DNA from: Marmoricola sp.
GTDB taxonomy: Bacteria; Actinomycetota; Actinomycetes; Propionibacteriales; Nocardioidaceae
DNA: 41,279 nucleotides
NCBI GenBank assembly: GCA_025964795.1
Contig: JAOPYC010000146.1
Span: 1-41,279 of the forward strand
Reading direction: 5' to 3'
Shown here in pieces: positions 34,316-41,279 of this stretch. Each line of letters starts with the position of its first letter. Positions within the stretch are counted from its first letter, which is position 1. Made by a program: the position numbers and the translations under genes. Below the pieces are notes generated by a model, which made no database searches, was not told the DNA's origin, and saw only the letters and a list, made by a program, of their open reading frames with translations.

Positions 34316-34332
34316 GTTCACGATTTGCGAAC
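34316..34332. promoter_or_regulatory. LysR-type binding site (GTTC-N9-GAAC)
   Basis: GTTC-ACGATTTGC-GAAC lies 8-24 bases before the lysR ATG and contains the T-N11-A core of LysR boxes. TGGACCA occurs twice nearby, at 34306-34312 and 34335-34341, the second running into the start codon. Confidence 0.5.
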
Positions 34333-34340
34333 AATGGACC

Positions 34341-35273
34341 ATGGACTTCCGCCGTCTGTACCTCCTCCTCGAGCTCTCCCGGCTCGGCTCGATGCGCGAG
34401 TTCGCCGAGACCCACGGGCTGACCACCTCGACGGTCTCCCAGCAGATCGCGGCGCTGGCACGCGACGTCGGCACCACGCTGGTCGAGCCCGACGGGCGCC
34501 GGGTGCGGCTCACCCCGGCCGGGCGCCGGCTCGCCGACCACGCCGTGACGATCCTCGCCGCCGTCGACACCGCCCGCAGCGACCTCGACCCGCTCACGGA
34601 GCCGGCGGGCACCCTGCGCGTCGGCGGGTTCGCCACCGCCATCCGCCGCTCGTTGATGCCGCTGGTGGCCACCCTCGCCTCGACCCACCCGGCGGTGCAG
34701 GTGCTGATCAACGAGTACGAGCCGCTCGAGGCGTTCACCCTGCTGGCCCAGGACGACCTGGACCTCGCGCTCACCTACGACTACAACCTCGCCCCGGCCG
34801 CCCTCGGCAACACCGTTGCCGCGGTGACCCTGTGGTCGACGCCGTGGGGTCTCGGGGTGCCGGCCCGGTCCACGTCGGCGTCACCGGTCCCGGACCTCGG
34901 CGCCTGGGCCGACCACCCGTGGATCGTCAACTCGCGCAACACCGCCGATGAGGACGCGGTCCGCACCCTGGCGTCGCTGGCCGGCTTCAGCCCACGGATC
35001 AGCCACCAGATCGACAGCCTCGACCTGGTCGAGGACCTGATCCTGGCTGGTCAGGGAGTCGGGCTGCTGCCCCTCGAGCGGGAGACCCGACCCGGCGTAC
35101 GCGTGCTGGAGCTGGCCGACCCACCGGTCCTGATGACGACGTACGCCGTGACCCGGCTGGGCCGGGAGAGCTGGGCGCCGTTGCGGCTGCTGCTCGACCT
35201 GCTCAGCTCGACGGGTGGTCCGAGCGGTCGTGACGACGGGCCAGGGCCCAGCGCTGGATCCCGACGTCGCTGA
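34341..35273 (+). CDS. LysR-family regulator
   Basis: A 310-residue LysR protein. The N-terminal winged helix reads RRLYLLLELSRLGSMREFAETHGLTTSTVSQQIAALARDVGTTLVE, and the substrate-binding domain begins GTLRVGGFATAIRR. It includes VLINEYEPLEAFTLLAQDDLDLALTYDY and DLVEDLILAGQGVGLLPLE. It is divergent from the EamA exporter. Its last 71 bases overlap the convergent Excalibur gene; the tail GGPSGRDDGPGPSAGSRRR beyond the domain is disordered, so the reading frame past about residue 292 may be under weak constraint. The inducer is unknown. Confidence 0.92.
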   Translation: MDFRRLYLLLELSRLGSMREFAETHGLTTSTVSQQIAALARDVGTTLVEPDGRRVRLTPAGRRLADHAVTILAAVDTARSDLDPLTEPAGTLRVGGFATAIRRSLMPLVATLASTHPAVQVLINEYEPLEAFTLLAQDDLDLALTYDYNLAPAALGNTVAAVTLWSTPWGLGVPARSTSASPVPDLGAWADHPWIVNSRNTADEDAVRTLASLAGFSPRISHQIDSLDLVEDLILAGQGVGLLPLERETRPGVRVLELADPPVLMTTYAVTRLGRESWAPLRLLLDLLSSTGGPSGRDDGPGPSAGSRRR

Positions 35274-35811
35274 CCTCGCCGAGCGCGTCGAGGACCTCGT
35301 GCGGTGCGGCGTGGTGGGCCACGGCGTACAGCTCGACCAGCGACATCCGCTTGTCGCCCGGCACCCGACGCAGGGTCCTGGCGAGCTCGTCGAGGGAACC
35401 GCTCGGGAGCGGGTGGTCCCGGTCGGGCGCCGCCACGATGCTGACCGTCGACGGGTCGGCGGCCCGCTGCGCGGGGACCAGGACGCGGGCCGGCTCCTCG
35501 ACCCGGGTGCGGGCCTGTCGTCGGGCGACCACGGCGTTGACCGCCAGGCCGCCGAGCACCAGCACGGCCAGCCCGGGCAGGCTCCACCGGCCGTAGGTGT
35601 GCGGATCGTTGGCCTCGCACGCCCGGCCGTCACCGTCGGAGTCCAGGTGGTCGAGGTCGGCCGGGTTGGCCTCGAGGTAGGACTGCGCCGCGTCCCGGGT
35701 GCTCAGGTCGGCGCAGCTCACGTCCGCGGACGCCGACCCGACCCCCACCAGCGCGAAGCCGAGGACCAGGGCGCACAGCACCAGCAGCTGACGGAGTCGG
35801 TGAGCGTGCAC
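35203..35811 (-). CDS. Exported protein with Excalibur calcium-binding motif
   Basis: A 202-residue exported protein. From GTG 35811 the signal sequence has the core LLVLCALVLGFALVGVG and a cleavage region SASA. The mature N-terminus holds an Excalibur-type domain: SCADLSTRDAAQSYLEANPA and the acidic loop DSDGDGRACE. A membrane anchor follows (LPGLAVLVLGGLAVNAVVA, about 85-103), then a cytoplasmic tail with a helical region near the end (MSLVELYAVAHHAAPHEVLDALGE). The open frame continues upstream to 35982, but that part is poorly structured and has no ribosome-binding site. It is convergent with lysR with a 71-base overlap. Confidence 0.8.
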   Translation of the reverse strand: MHAHRLRQLLVLCALVLGFALVGVGSASADVSCADLSTRDAAQSYLEANPADLDHLDSDGDGRACEANDPHTYGRWSLPGLAVLVLGGLAVNAVVARRQARTRVEEPARVLVPAQRAADPSTVSIVAAPDRDHPLPSGSLDELARTLRRVPGDKRMSLVELYAVAHHAAPHEVLDALGEVSDVGIQRWALARRHDRSDHPSS

Positions 35812-36000
35812 GGGGCCTCGGGATCTGTGGTGCCTGGAGCTGGCGATGGGGCTGGTCGGAGCCGGTGATGGAGCACCAGTCCACCTGCGACTACCCGAGC
35901 CCGCAAGGCGCAAAACCCGCGCCCGCGAACCCGCCCGAATCGCACCCGCGTTATGTCCGAGATGTACGGGCTGACGGGACAAAAGTGCCTCGCCACCTGG

Positions 36001-36654
36001 TCAGGACGGCCGCGCCCACCGTGGCTGGATGAAGATCCCCTCGGCCTCGACGGTGGTGCCCTCGACGTCGCCGAGCGTGCCGACCACGAAGGACTTCCAG
36101 CCCTCGACCCGGTCGACCCGGGCCTCGGCGCGGAGCGGGACGCCCAGTCGAGTGCCTCGGCGGTAGGTGATCGTCAGGGTGCCCGTCATCCGGGGCACCT
36201 GGTCGGCCCCGGCCGCCGCTCCGAAGACGTGGTCGAGCACCAGCGCGGTCACTCCCCCGTGCACCAGCCGCGGCGGCCCCTCGTAGGCAGCGCCGAGCGT
36301 GAAGTCGCACCAGGAGCGGCTGACGCCGTCGGTCTGGATGTCCAGCGGCGGCGCCAGGGCGTTGCGCAGCCCCATGATCGCGTTGCCCCAGTTGCGGCCG
36401 GTGCCGTTGCCGATCCGGACGCCGTACGACGACTGCGTCACCTGGCCGCGCAGCAGCGCGTTGGCCGCCTCGAGGTGCTCGTGCGCCCGGCGTACGTCGT
36501 CCAGGGCCGCGTCGCTGCGGATGCCGAGGTCGACCAGCTCGCGGAGGCTCTCGGTGAACGGCTCGTAGACCTGGCGCTGCGCCTCGATCTCCTCGGGTGT
36601 GGTCTCGTCGAGCGTCCAGCCGTCCGGCAGCCGGGACAGCGGGTCGTCGTCCAT
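36001..36654 (-). CDS. Hotdog-fold thioesterase (PaaI-like)
   Basis: A 217-residue acyl-CoA thioesterase of the PaaI-like hotdog superfamily. A helical N-terminal arm (about 20-72) is followed by the hotdog domain; the catalytic region is VHGGVTALVLDHVFGAA, with His132, Gly133-Gly134 and Asp141. The family also has GTLTITYRRGTRLGVPLRAEARVDR. Cytoplasmic. It hydrolyses an acyl-CoA that cannot be named. It stands alone on the minus strand with 189 bases downstream to the Excalibur gene. Confidence 0.9.
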   Translation of the reverse strand: MDDDPLSRLPDGWTLDETTPEEIEAQRQVYEPFTESLRELVDLGIRSDAALDDVRRAHEHLEAANALLRGQVTQSSYGVRIGNGTGRNWGNAIMGLRNALAPPLDIQTDGVSRSWCDFTLGAAYEGPPRLVHGGVTALVLDHVFGAAAGADQVPRMTGTLTITYRRGTRLGVPLRAEARVDRVEGWKSFVVGTLGDVEGTTVEAEGIFIQPRWARPS

Positions 36655-36677
36655 CTGCGAGACGCTGGCGCATGGCG

Positions 36678-36691
36678 TTGACGCGTGTCAA
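36678..36691. promoter_or_regulatory. Palindrome TTGAC-GCGT-GTCAA upstream of thioesterase gene
   Basis: A short inverted repeat 24-37 bases before the thioesterase ATG, in a divergent gap. It could be an operator overlapping the promoter. Confidence 0.3.
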
Positions 36692-36803
36692 GTCCGGCCC
36701 CGGCGTCGCCCCGGTGACCGTCTCCTGACCGAGCGCCCGGACCCTGCAATGCTGCGCCTCGTGACCCGTAAGCGGCTGTTGATGCCGTTGCGCCGCGTCG
36801 CTC

Positions 36804-37175
36804 GTGCTCGCCGTCGCGGCGATCTGGCTGGCGCTGCACAACCCGGAGGTCAGGACCGGGGAGGGCAACGTCTACCCCTGCTCGGCGGCGTACGACACGG
36901 TGCTGTTCGACGCGGACAACGTGCCGGGAGGCGAGCCGCCCGTCGACGGAGACGAGGCTGGCTCTCGGTGCCGGGACGTCGGCCAGGCGGGGTTCGCGGA
37001 AGCGGTAGGAGTCGGCACGGGCTCGGTCCTGATGACTGCACTTGCATCGTTCACTGCCCTCCGCGCCTCGAGAGCGAGGAGGGAGCGGACTGCCTCCGGA
37101 ACCCCTCAGCCGTCATCGGGTGGCCACCGACCACTCATGGCTCGGCGCATTCCCGGCGGTGGGTCGGACGCGTAG
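36804..37175 (+). CDS. Small membrane protein, possibly frameshifted at its start
   Basis: From GTG 36804 the frame encodes an N-terminal hydrophobic anchor LAVAAIWLAL, then an exported part with two cysteines (NVYPCSAAYDTVLFDADNVPGG and DEAGSRCRDVGQAGF) and a second span SVLMTALASFTAL; the residues after about 92 look out of character. Upstream, GTG 36762 in another frame reads VTRKRLLMPL, a plausible signal-anchor start; removing one base near 36787-36789 would join it to the main frame as VTRKRLLMPCAASLVLAVAAIWL. So the gene may be frameshifted, or simply start at 36804. It has no known family and overlaps the HNH gene on the other strand by 70 bases. Confidence 0.5.
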   Translation: MLAVAAIWLALHNPEVRTGEGNVYPCSAAYDTVLFDADNVPGGEPPVDGDEAGSRCRDVGQAGFAEAVGVGTGSVLMTALASFTALRASRARRERTASGTPQPSSGGHRPLMARRIPGGGSDA

Positions 37176-38210
37176 TCCCTGGCCCCGGTCGGCCTGATCT
37201 TCCAGGGTCCGGCGTGGATGAGGCGGTGGTGGTGGCCGCAGAGCAGGATCAGGTTCTGCAGGCTTGTCGGTCCGTTGTCGGCCCAGTGGCTGATGTGGTG
37301 GGCGTGGGTCATCAGCGGTGGTCTGGTGCAGTGCGGGAGGCGGCGGTGCTGGTCGCGGACGACCAGGGCCTTCCAGATCGCCGGTGTGACGAGGCGCTGG
37401 AGTCGGCCGACGTCGAGGAGCTCCCCGGCGGACCCGAGGGCGATGGGGATGAGGTCCGCGTCGCAGGCCATCCGGCGGACCGTCTGGGGGGGAGAGGTCC
37501 TCGCCGGTCCCGGTGGTGCCGTAGCCGGTCTGGTTCTTCAGGTCCTCGAGCCCGATCGTCACGCTGACCCTGGGGACGGCACCGTGACCGGTGGGCAACA
37601 GGTTGGTGGTCTGGGCGTCGTGGCACACCTCGACCAGGGTGGAGCGGATCTGGACGGCGTCCTCGCTGCTGCAGCGGCCCTTGATCCAGGCGCCGCCGGC
37701 GTCGTCCTTGACCGAGAGGCACCGGTCGAGGTGGGCGGCACGCTCTTCGCGGTCGAGCTCGCGTTCTTCGCGGCGGGCCTGTCCGTCGGGGAGCCGGTCG
37801 ACCGAGCGGGTGATCACCTGTGCCTTCGCCGAGGAGAGCCACCCGTCGCGCATCGCCTCCTCGACCAGGCACAGCAGCGGCTCGGCCACGACCCTCGCCA
37901 GTCTCACCACGGCCGGGCCGGTGCTCTTGTGACCGCCGGCGACGTAGGTGACGAAGTCCTGGGTGGAGGCCCAGCCCAGGGGCTTGACGGCGTGGGTGGC
38001 TTCGGGCTCGCGGACGACGTCGAGGACGAGGACGTCGACGGTGGACTTCAGGGCTTCGGCCTCGGCGATCGTGTCCATCAGCTCCTCGGGTCGCCGGGCC
38101 GCCCAGAGGGTCTCGAGCAGGTCCCCGATCTGGTGTCGCATCTCGATCAGGGTAGCCGGAACACGGTCGGCGCCGCGGGTGCCTGGCGGAGTGTCCGGCG
38201 GGGTGGTCAT
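37106..38210 (-). pseudogene. DUF222-HNH endonuclease (13E12 repeat family), frameshifted
   Basis: A member of the DUF222-HNH family, multi-copy in many actinobacteria. The N-terminal DUF222 domain runs from ATG 38210 (MTTPPDTPPG) through PEELMDTIAEAEALKSTVDVL, KPLGWASTQDFV and ITRSVDRLP to GTTGTGEDLSP. The C-terminal part, in another frame, reads QTVRRMACDADLIPIALG, RLVTPAIWKALVVRD, then the HNH core HAHHISHWADNGPTSLQN and LCGHHHRLIH. The switch falls in a run of seven Gs at 37486-37492; six would restore the frame. One of the two zinc cysteines usual before RPP is missing (RRLPHC only), a further sign of decay. An assembly error in the homopolymer is the main alternative. Function of the family is unproven. 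Confidence 0.85.
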
Positions 38211-38345
38211 GAGTGAGTTCAAGCATCGAGCACTGACAAGGAATGCCGAGATTGGCCTTGTTCCACAGGGGATTCTCGAACTCTCTCAAAGAGATTCGGG
38301 GCCGGCTCGAGCTGTCGCCGTACGAGTCTTCGAGTCGCTCGCTCC

Positions 38346-39258
38346 TCAACCACCGAAGGCGACCTCGAGGTCGAGCCAGGTGGCCAGGTCCTTGATCTCG
38401 CGGTCGACGGCGACCCTCATGGCCTTGCTGAACTCCACGTCCCGGTGGACGGCGAAGACGCGGAGGAGTCCGGGGTCCCGGTCGGCCCGGGCGTCGAGCT
38501 TTCCGACCAGGCGGTCGCCGTAGAGGATCGGCAGGGCGTAGTAGCCCCAACGGCGCTTGGCGGCGGGCTTGTACATCTCGAGGATGTGGTCGTACTCGAA
38601 CAGCTCCCCCATCCGCTTCCGATCGGCGACGAGGCGGTCGAACGGCGAGAGCAGCGCGGCACGACCGGCGAAAGGCTGCCCGAGCTGAGCGGGGTCGACG
38701 CGCCACTCGCCGCTGACGCCCGCGATCTCCCCGGCCGACCCGACGTGGACGGGCTCGACGGGAAGGCGGGAGGCCCGGGACCGGGCGATGCCGAGCGAGC
38801 TGAGCCGCCGCTCGTCCAGCCGGGCCAGCGACTCCGGGAGCGGCGGCACCTCGTCGGAGGGATAGATCCGCGAGCTGGTCGAGCATCATCCGCAGGTTGC
38901 GGTGGTTGCTCCAGCCGCTCGAGGACCACGGCACGATGCAGGTGTCCGGCAGCTCGCTCGACGGCAGCTGCCCGTCGGCCCGGAGCATCGCGAGGTCCTC
39001 CGGCGGACGCAGGGTCTGGTGCAGCATGATCAGTCGCTGCTCGTCCACGGCGTCCCACAGCTCGTCCGGGGAGTACGACGACCCGAGCCGGCTCCACAGC
39101 ACCAGCTCCGCACTCGGCGCGATGGGGTTGCTCGGCTCGGCCTGGAGCAACGAGAGCTGCCGCACCGTCGACACCAGGTCCGTCGGCCGGTCCTCGGTCA
39201 CCAGCTGCGCGCGTACGGCGATGCGCTGCGCCTCGGAGCGAGTGAGCTCGTGGACCAT
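38346..39258 (-). pseudogene. Winged-helix (HTH_42, AlkZ/YcaQ-like) protein, frameshifted with internal deletion
   Basis: Related to the winged-helix family that includes the YcaQ/AlkZ DNA glycosylases. The N-terminal part from ATG 39258 reads TRSEAQRIAVRAQLV, VRQLSLLQAEPSNPIAPSAE and LVLWSRLGSSYSPDELWDAV down to NHRNLRMMLDQLA. The C-terminal part lies in another frame: IYPSDEVPPLPESLARLDERRL, GEWRVDPAQLGQPF, ALLSPFDRLVADR and YKPAAKRRWGYYALPILYGDRLVGKLDARADR. The frames meet at about 38866-38876. Homologues have roughly 20 more residues here (a winged-helix segment ending WDLA), so a deletion with a frame change is likely, not just a one-base error. It is divergent from the UvrA-like gene (49-base gap), suggesting a former DNA-repair pair. 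Confidence 0.82.
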
Positions 39259-39307
39259 CCGAAAGGATAGGCAGGTCGAGTCGGCGGGAAGGGGGTACGA
39301 AGCACGG

Positions 39308-41279
39308 ATGACCACCGACCACTTCGTCCACGTGCGCGGCGCCAGCGAGCACAACCTGCGCAACGTCGACGTCGACCTCCCCCGCGACTCCATCGTCGCC
39401 TTCACCGGCGTCTCGGGCTCGGGAAAGTCCTCGCTCGCCTTCGGCACGCTGTACGCCGAGGCGCAACGCCGCTACTTCGAGTCGGTCGCGCCGTACGCCC
39501 GTCGCCTGCTCCAGCAGGTCGGGGCACCGCACGTGCAGGAGATCACCGGGCTGCCCCCGGCCGTGGCCCTCCAGCAGCGGCGCGGGGCACCCAGCTCGCG
39601 GTCGACGGTCGGGACGATCACGACGCTGTCGAACCTGCTCCGGATGCTCTACTCGCGGGCCGGCGACTACCCGCCCGGGGCCGAGCACCTGGCGGCCGAG
39701 GCGTTCTCGCCGAACACCGTCGCCGGCGCCTGCCCGCGGTGCCACGGACTCGGCGTCGTGCACGACGTCACCGAGGAGCTGCTGGTCCCCGACCCCACGC
39801 TGAGCATCCGCGACGGCGCGATCGCCGCGTGGCCCGGCGCCTGGCAGGGCGCCAACCTGCGCAGCATCGTCACCGGACTCGGGATCGACGTGGACACGCC
39901 GTGGCGCCGGCTGCGGAAGAAGGACCGTGACTGGCTGCTGTTCACCGACGAGCAGCCGTCGGTGCTGATCAAGCCCGAGCGGGACCGGGTCGACCACGGC
40001 TACCACGGCAAGTTCTGGAGCGCCCGCAAGCACGTCATGCACGTGCTCGCCGACTCCACGAGCGAGCGGATGCGCGAGCGGGCGCTGCGGTTCGTCCGCG
40101 ATGCTCCCTGCCCCACCTGCCACGGCAGCGGGCTGCGCCCCGAGGCGCTGGCCGTGACGTTCGCGGGTCGGTCGATCGCCGAGGTCAACGCGCTGTCGCT
40201 CGTCGAGGTGGTCGCCCTCCTGCGGCCCAGCGCGGAGCAGCCCGAGGAGTCGCACGAGGTCGCGGTCCGGATCTGCGCCGACCTGGTCGCGCGCATCGAC
40301 GTCCTCCTCGACCTCGGGCTCGGCTACCTCAGCCTCGGGCGCAGCTCGACGACCCTCTCGCCGGGCGAGGCCCAGCGGCTGCGGATCGCCACCCAGCTGC
40401 GCTCGGGACTGTTCGGGGTCGTCTACGTGCTGGACGAGCCCTCGGCCGGCCTGCACCCGGCCGACGCGGCACCGCTCCTCGACGTGCTGGACCGGCTGAA
40501 GGCGTCGGGCAACTCGCTCTTCGTCGTCGAGCACGACCTGGACGTCGTACGCCGTGCGGACTGGGTGGTCGACATCGGTCCCGGCGCGGGTGAGGGCGGC
40601 GGCCGGGTGCTCTACAGCGGACCGGTCGCCGGGCTGGAGGAGATCGAGGAGTCGGCCACCAGCGCCCACCTCTTCGGGCGGTCGCCCCGCTTCGAGCACG
40701 ACCTCCGGACACCGCAGGGCTGGTTGTCGCTGCGCGGCGTCTCGCGGCACAACCTGGACGACGTGTCCGTCGACGTCCCGCTCTGCGTGCTGAGCGCGGT
40801 GACCGGCGTGTCCGGCTCCGGCAAGTCGACGCTGGTCACGGGGGTGCTCGCCGAGGACCCGGCGGTGCACGAGTCGTTCGACCGCCTGGTCCTGGTCGAC
40901 CCGCGGCCGCTCGGCCGCACGCCGCGGTCGAACCTGGCGACGTACACCGGGATGTTCGACGCGGTGCGCAGGCTCTTCGCGGCGACGGACGAGGCCCGGG
41001 CGCGCGGGTACGGCGCGGGGCGGTTCTCGTTCAACGTGCCCGAGGGGCGCTGCGAGACCTGCCAGGGTGAGGGGTTCGTCTCGGTCGAGCTGCTCTTCCT
41101 GCCCGGGACCTATGCGCCCTGCTCGACGTGCCACGGAGCGAGGTACAACACCGAGACGCTCGAGGTCACCTACCGCGGGAAGGACATCGCGGAGGTGCTG
41201 GCGATGTCCGTCGACGATGCCGCCACGTTCCTCGCGGACGTCGCGCCCGCCTCGCGGAGCCTCGAGACGCTGCGCGACG
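39308..41279 (+). CDS. UvrA-like ABC ATPase (excinuclease subunit A family), 3' end cut by window edge
   Basis: A duplicated ABC ATPase of the UvrA family, at least 657 residues, open to the window edge. First Walker A is GVSGSGKSS (34-42); zinc-site pairs read CPRCHGLG and CPTCHGSG; the signature is LSPGEAQRLRIA and Walker B VVYVLDEPSAGLHP. The second ATPase domain starts GVSGSGKST and has zinc pairs CETCQGEG and CSTCHGAR. The stretch between first Walker A and first zinc pair is short (about 100 residues), so the UvrB-binding insertion of housekeeping UvrA is reduced, as in UvrA2/drug-resistance types. This points to an accessory repair or resistance protein rather than the core excinuclease. 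The start ATG 39308 gives the typical VRGASEHNLRNVDVDLPRD opening. The neighbouring winged-helix gene may be its partner. Confidence 0.93.
   Translation, partial: MTTDHFVHVRGASEHNLRNVDVDLPRDSIVAFTGVSGSGKSSLAFGTLYAEAQRRYFESVAPYARRLLQQVGAPHVQEITGLPPAVALQQRRGAPSSRSTVGTITTLSNLLRMLYSRAGDYPPGAEHLAAEAFSPNTVAGACPRCHGLGVVHDVTEELLVPDPTLSIRDGAIAAWPGAWQGANLRSIVTGLGIDVDTPWRRLRKKDRDWLLFTDEQPSVLIKPERDRVDHGYHGKFWSARKHVMHVLADSTSERMRERALRFVRDAPCPTCHGSGLRPEALAVTFAGRSIAEVNALSLVEVVALLRPSAEQPEESHEVAVRICADLVARIDVLLDLGLGYLSLGRSSTTLSPGEAQRLRIATQLRSGLFGVVYVLDEPSAGLHPADAAPLLDVLDRLKASGNSLFVVEHDLDVVRRADWVVDIGPGAGEGGGRVLYSGPVAGLEEIEESATSAHLFGRSPRFEHDLRTPQGWLSLRGVSRHNLDDVSVDVPLCVLSAVTGVSGSGKSTLVTGVLAEDPAVHESFDRLVLVDPRPLGRTPRSNLATYTGMFDAVRRLFAATDEARARGYGAGRFSFNVPEGRCETCQGEGFVSVELLFLPGTYAPCSTCHGARYNTETLEVTYRGKDIAEVLAMSVDDAATFLADVAPASRSLETLRD

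Noticed and set aside
35812..35982. Longer N-terminus for the Excalibur protein
   Set aside because: The extra residues are Arg/Ser/Pro-rich without a signal sequence, and would bury the clear signal peptide that begins at GTG 35811.
37106..38210. DUF222-HNH gene considered as part of a mobile intron or insertion element
   Set aside because: No terminal inverted repeats, target duplication or intron structure is visible; the family is usually free-standing.
37312..38345. Continuation of the first frame of the winged-helix gene through the HNH gene
   Set aside because: It would form an artificial fusion; no homology beyond the break, and the second half of the winged-helix protein lies in the other frame.
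38417..41134. A 905-codon open frame on the minus strand
   Set aside because: Antisense to the UvrA-like gene; long only because high GC removes stop codons.

Overview
The window reads as chromosomal DNA of a high-GC actinobacterium, most likely a Nocardioidaceae-type organism. This rests on the strong G/C third-position bias, many GTG starts, frequent ATGA/GTGA gene overlaps, several leaderless promoters (TANNNT six or seven bases before the start codon) and actinobacterial families: LpqY/SugAB-like trehalose ABC transporter, DUF3039, DUF4873, DUF222-HNH, an F420-dependent TIGR03557-type oxidoreductase and an FdhF/YdeP oxidoreductase. No rRNA, tRNA, CRISPR array, insertion sequence or phage module was seen, and no stretch over 300 bases lacks a gene. 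The genus is inferred, not shown.

Layout. 1-5296 (- strand): a sugar uptake locus, with a DUF1697 gene, a GH13 alpha-glucosidase, then the LpqY-like lipoprotein, SugA and SugB (SugB cut by the left edge). 5435-8339 (+): sensor kinase, response regulator and a CPBP membrane protease. 8301-11705: homogentisate 1,2-dioxygenase (-) divergent from an unrecognised gene coupled to fumarylacetoacetase (+). With 4-hydroxyphenylpyruvate dioxygenase at 19914-21110 this covers most of tyrosine catabolism; only the maleylacetoacetate isomerase step is unassigned. 11697-14370: an acetyltransferase, then an AurF-like diiron oxygenase divergent from a TetR regulator plus DUF4873. 14374-18674: a PadR/ABC-exporter operon divergent from a MarR/MFS-exporter pair, with a compact operator region between them. 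18717-19830: a membrane protein and a lipoprotein of unknown role. 19914-22713: hpd, an Lrp/AsnC regulator and an ACC-deaminase gene carrying two lesions. 22831-25877 (-): DUF3039, an M43 metalloprotease and a DEVH helicase in one overlapping operon. 26005-27397: an unknown helical protein divergent from a TetR regulator, sharing a long palindrome. 27405-34258 (-): DUF3048 lipoprotein, FabG-type reductase, HIT protein, FdhF/YdeP oxidoreductase, an F420 enzyme and an EamA exporter, the last divergent from a LysR regulator. 35203-41279: an Excalibur protein, a hotdog thioesterase, a small membrane protein, a DUF222-HNH gene and a winged-helix (AlkZ/YcaQ-like) gene, both frameshifted, and a UvrA-like ATPase cut by the right edge.

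The best leads for new biology are the unknown gene translationally coupled to fumarylacetoacetase (a candidate for the missing isomerase step), the PadR/MarR divergent control region, the unknown protein under a 32-bp TetR-type palindrome, and the metalloprotease between DUF3039 and its helicase. Three clear reading-frame breaks, two of them in G runs, plus one possible, need checking against raw reads before they are called real decay.
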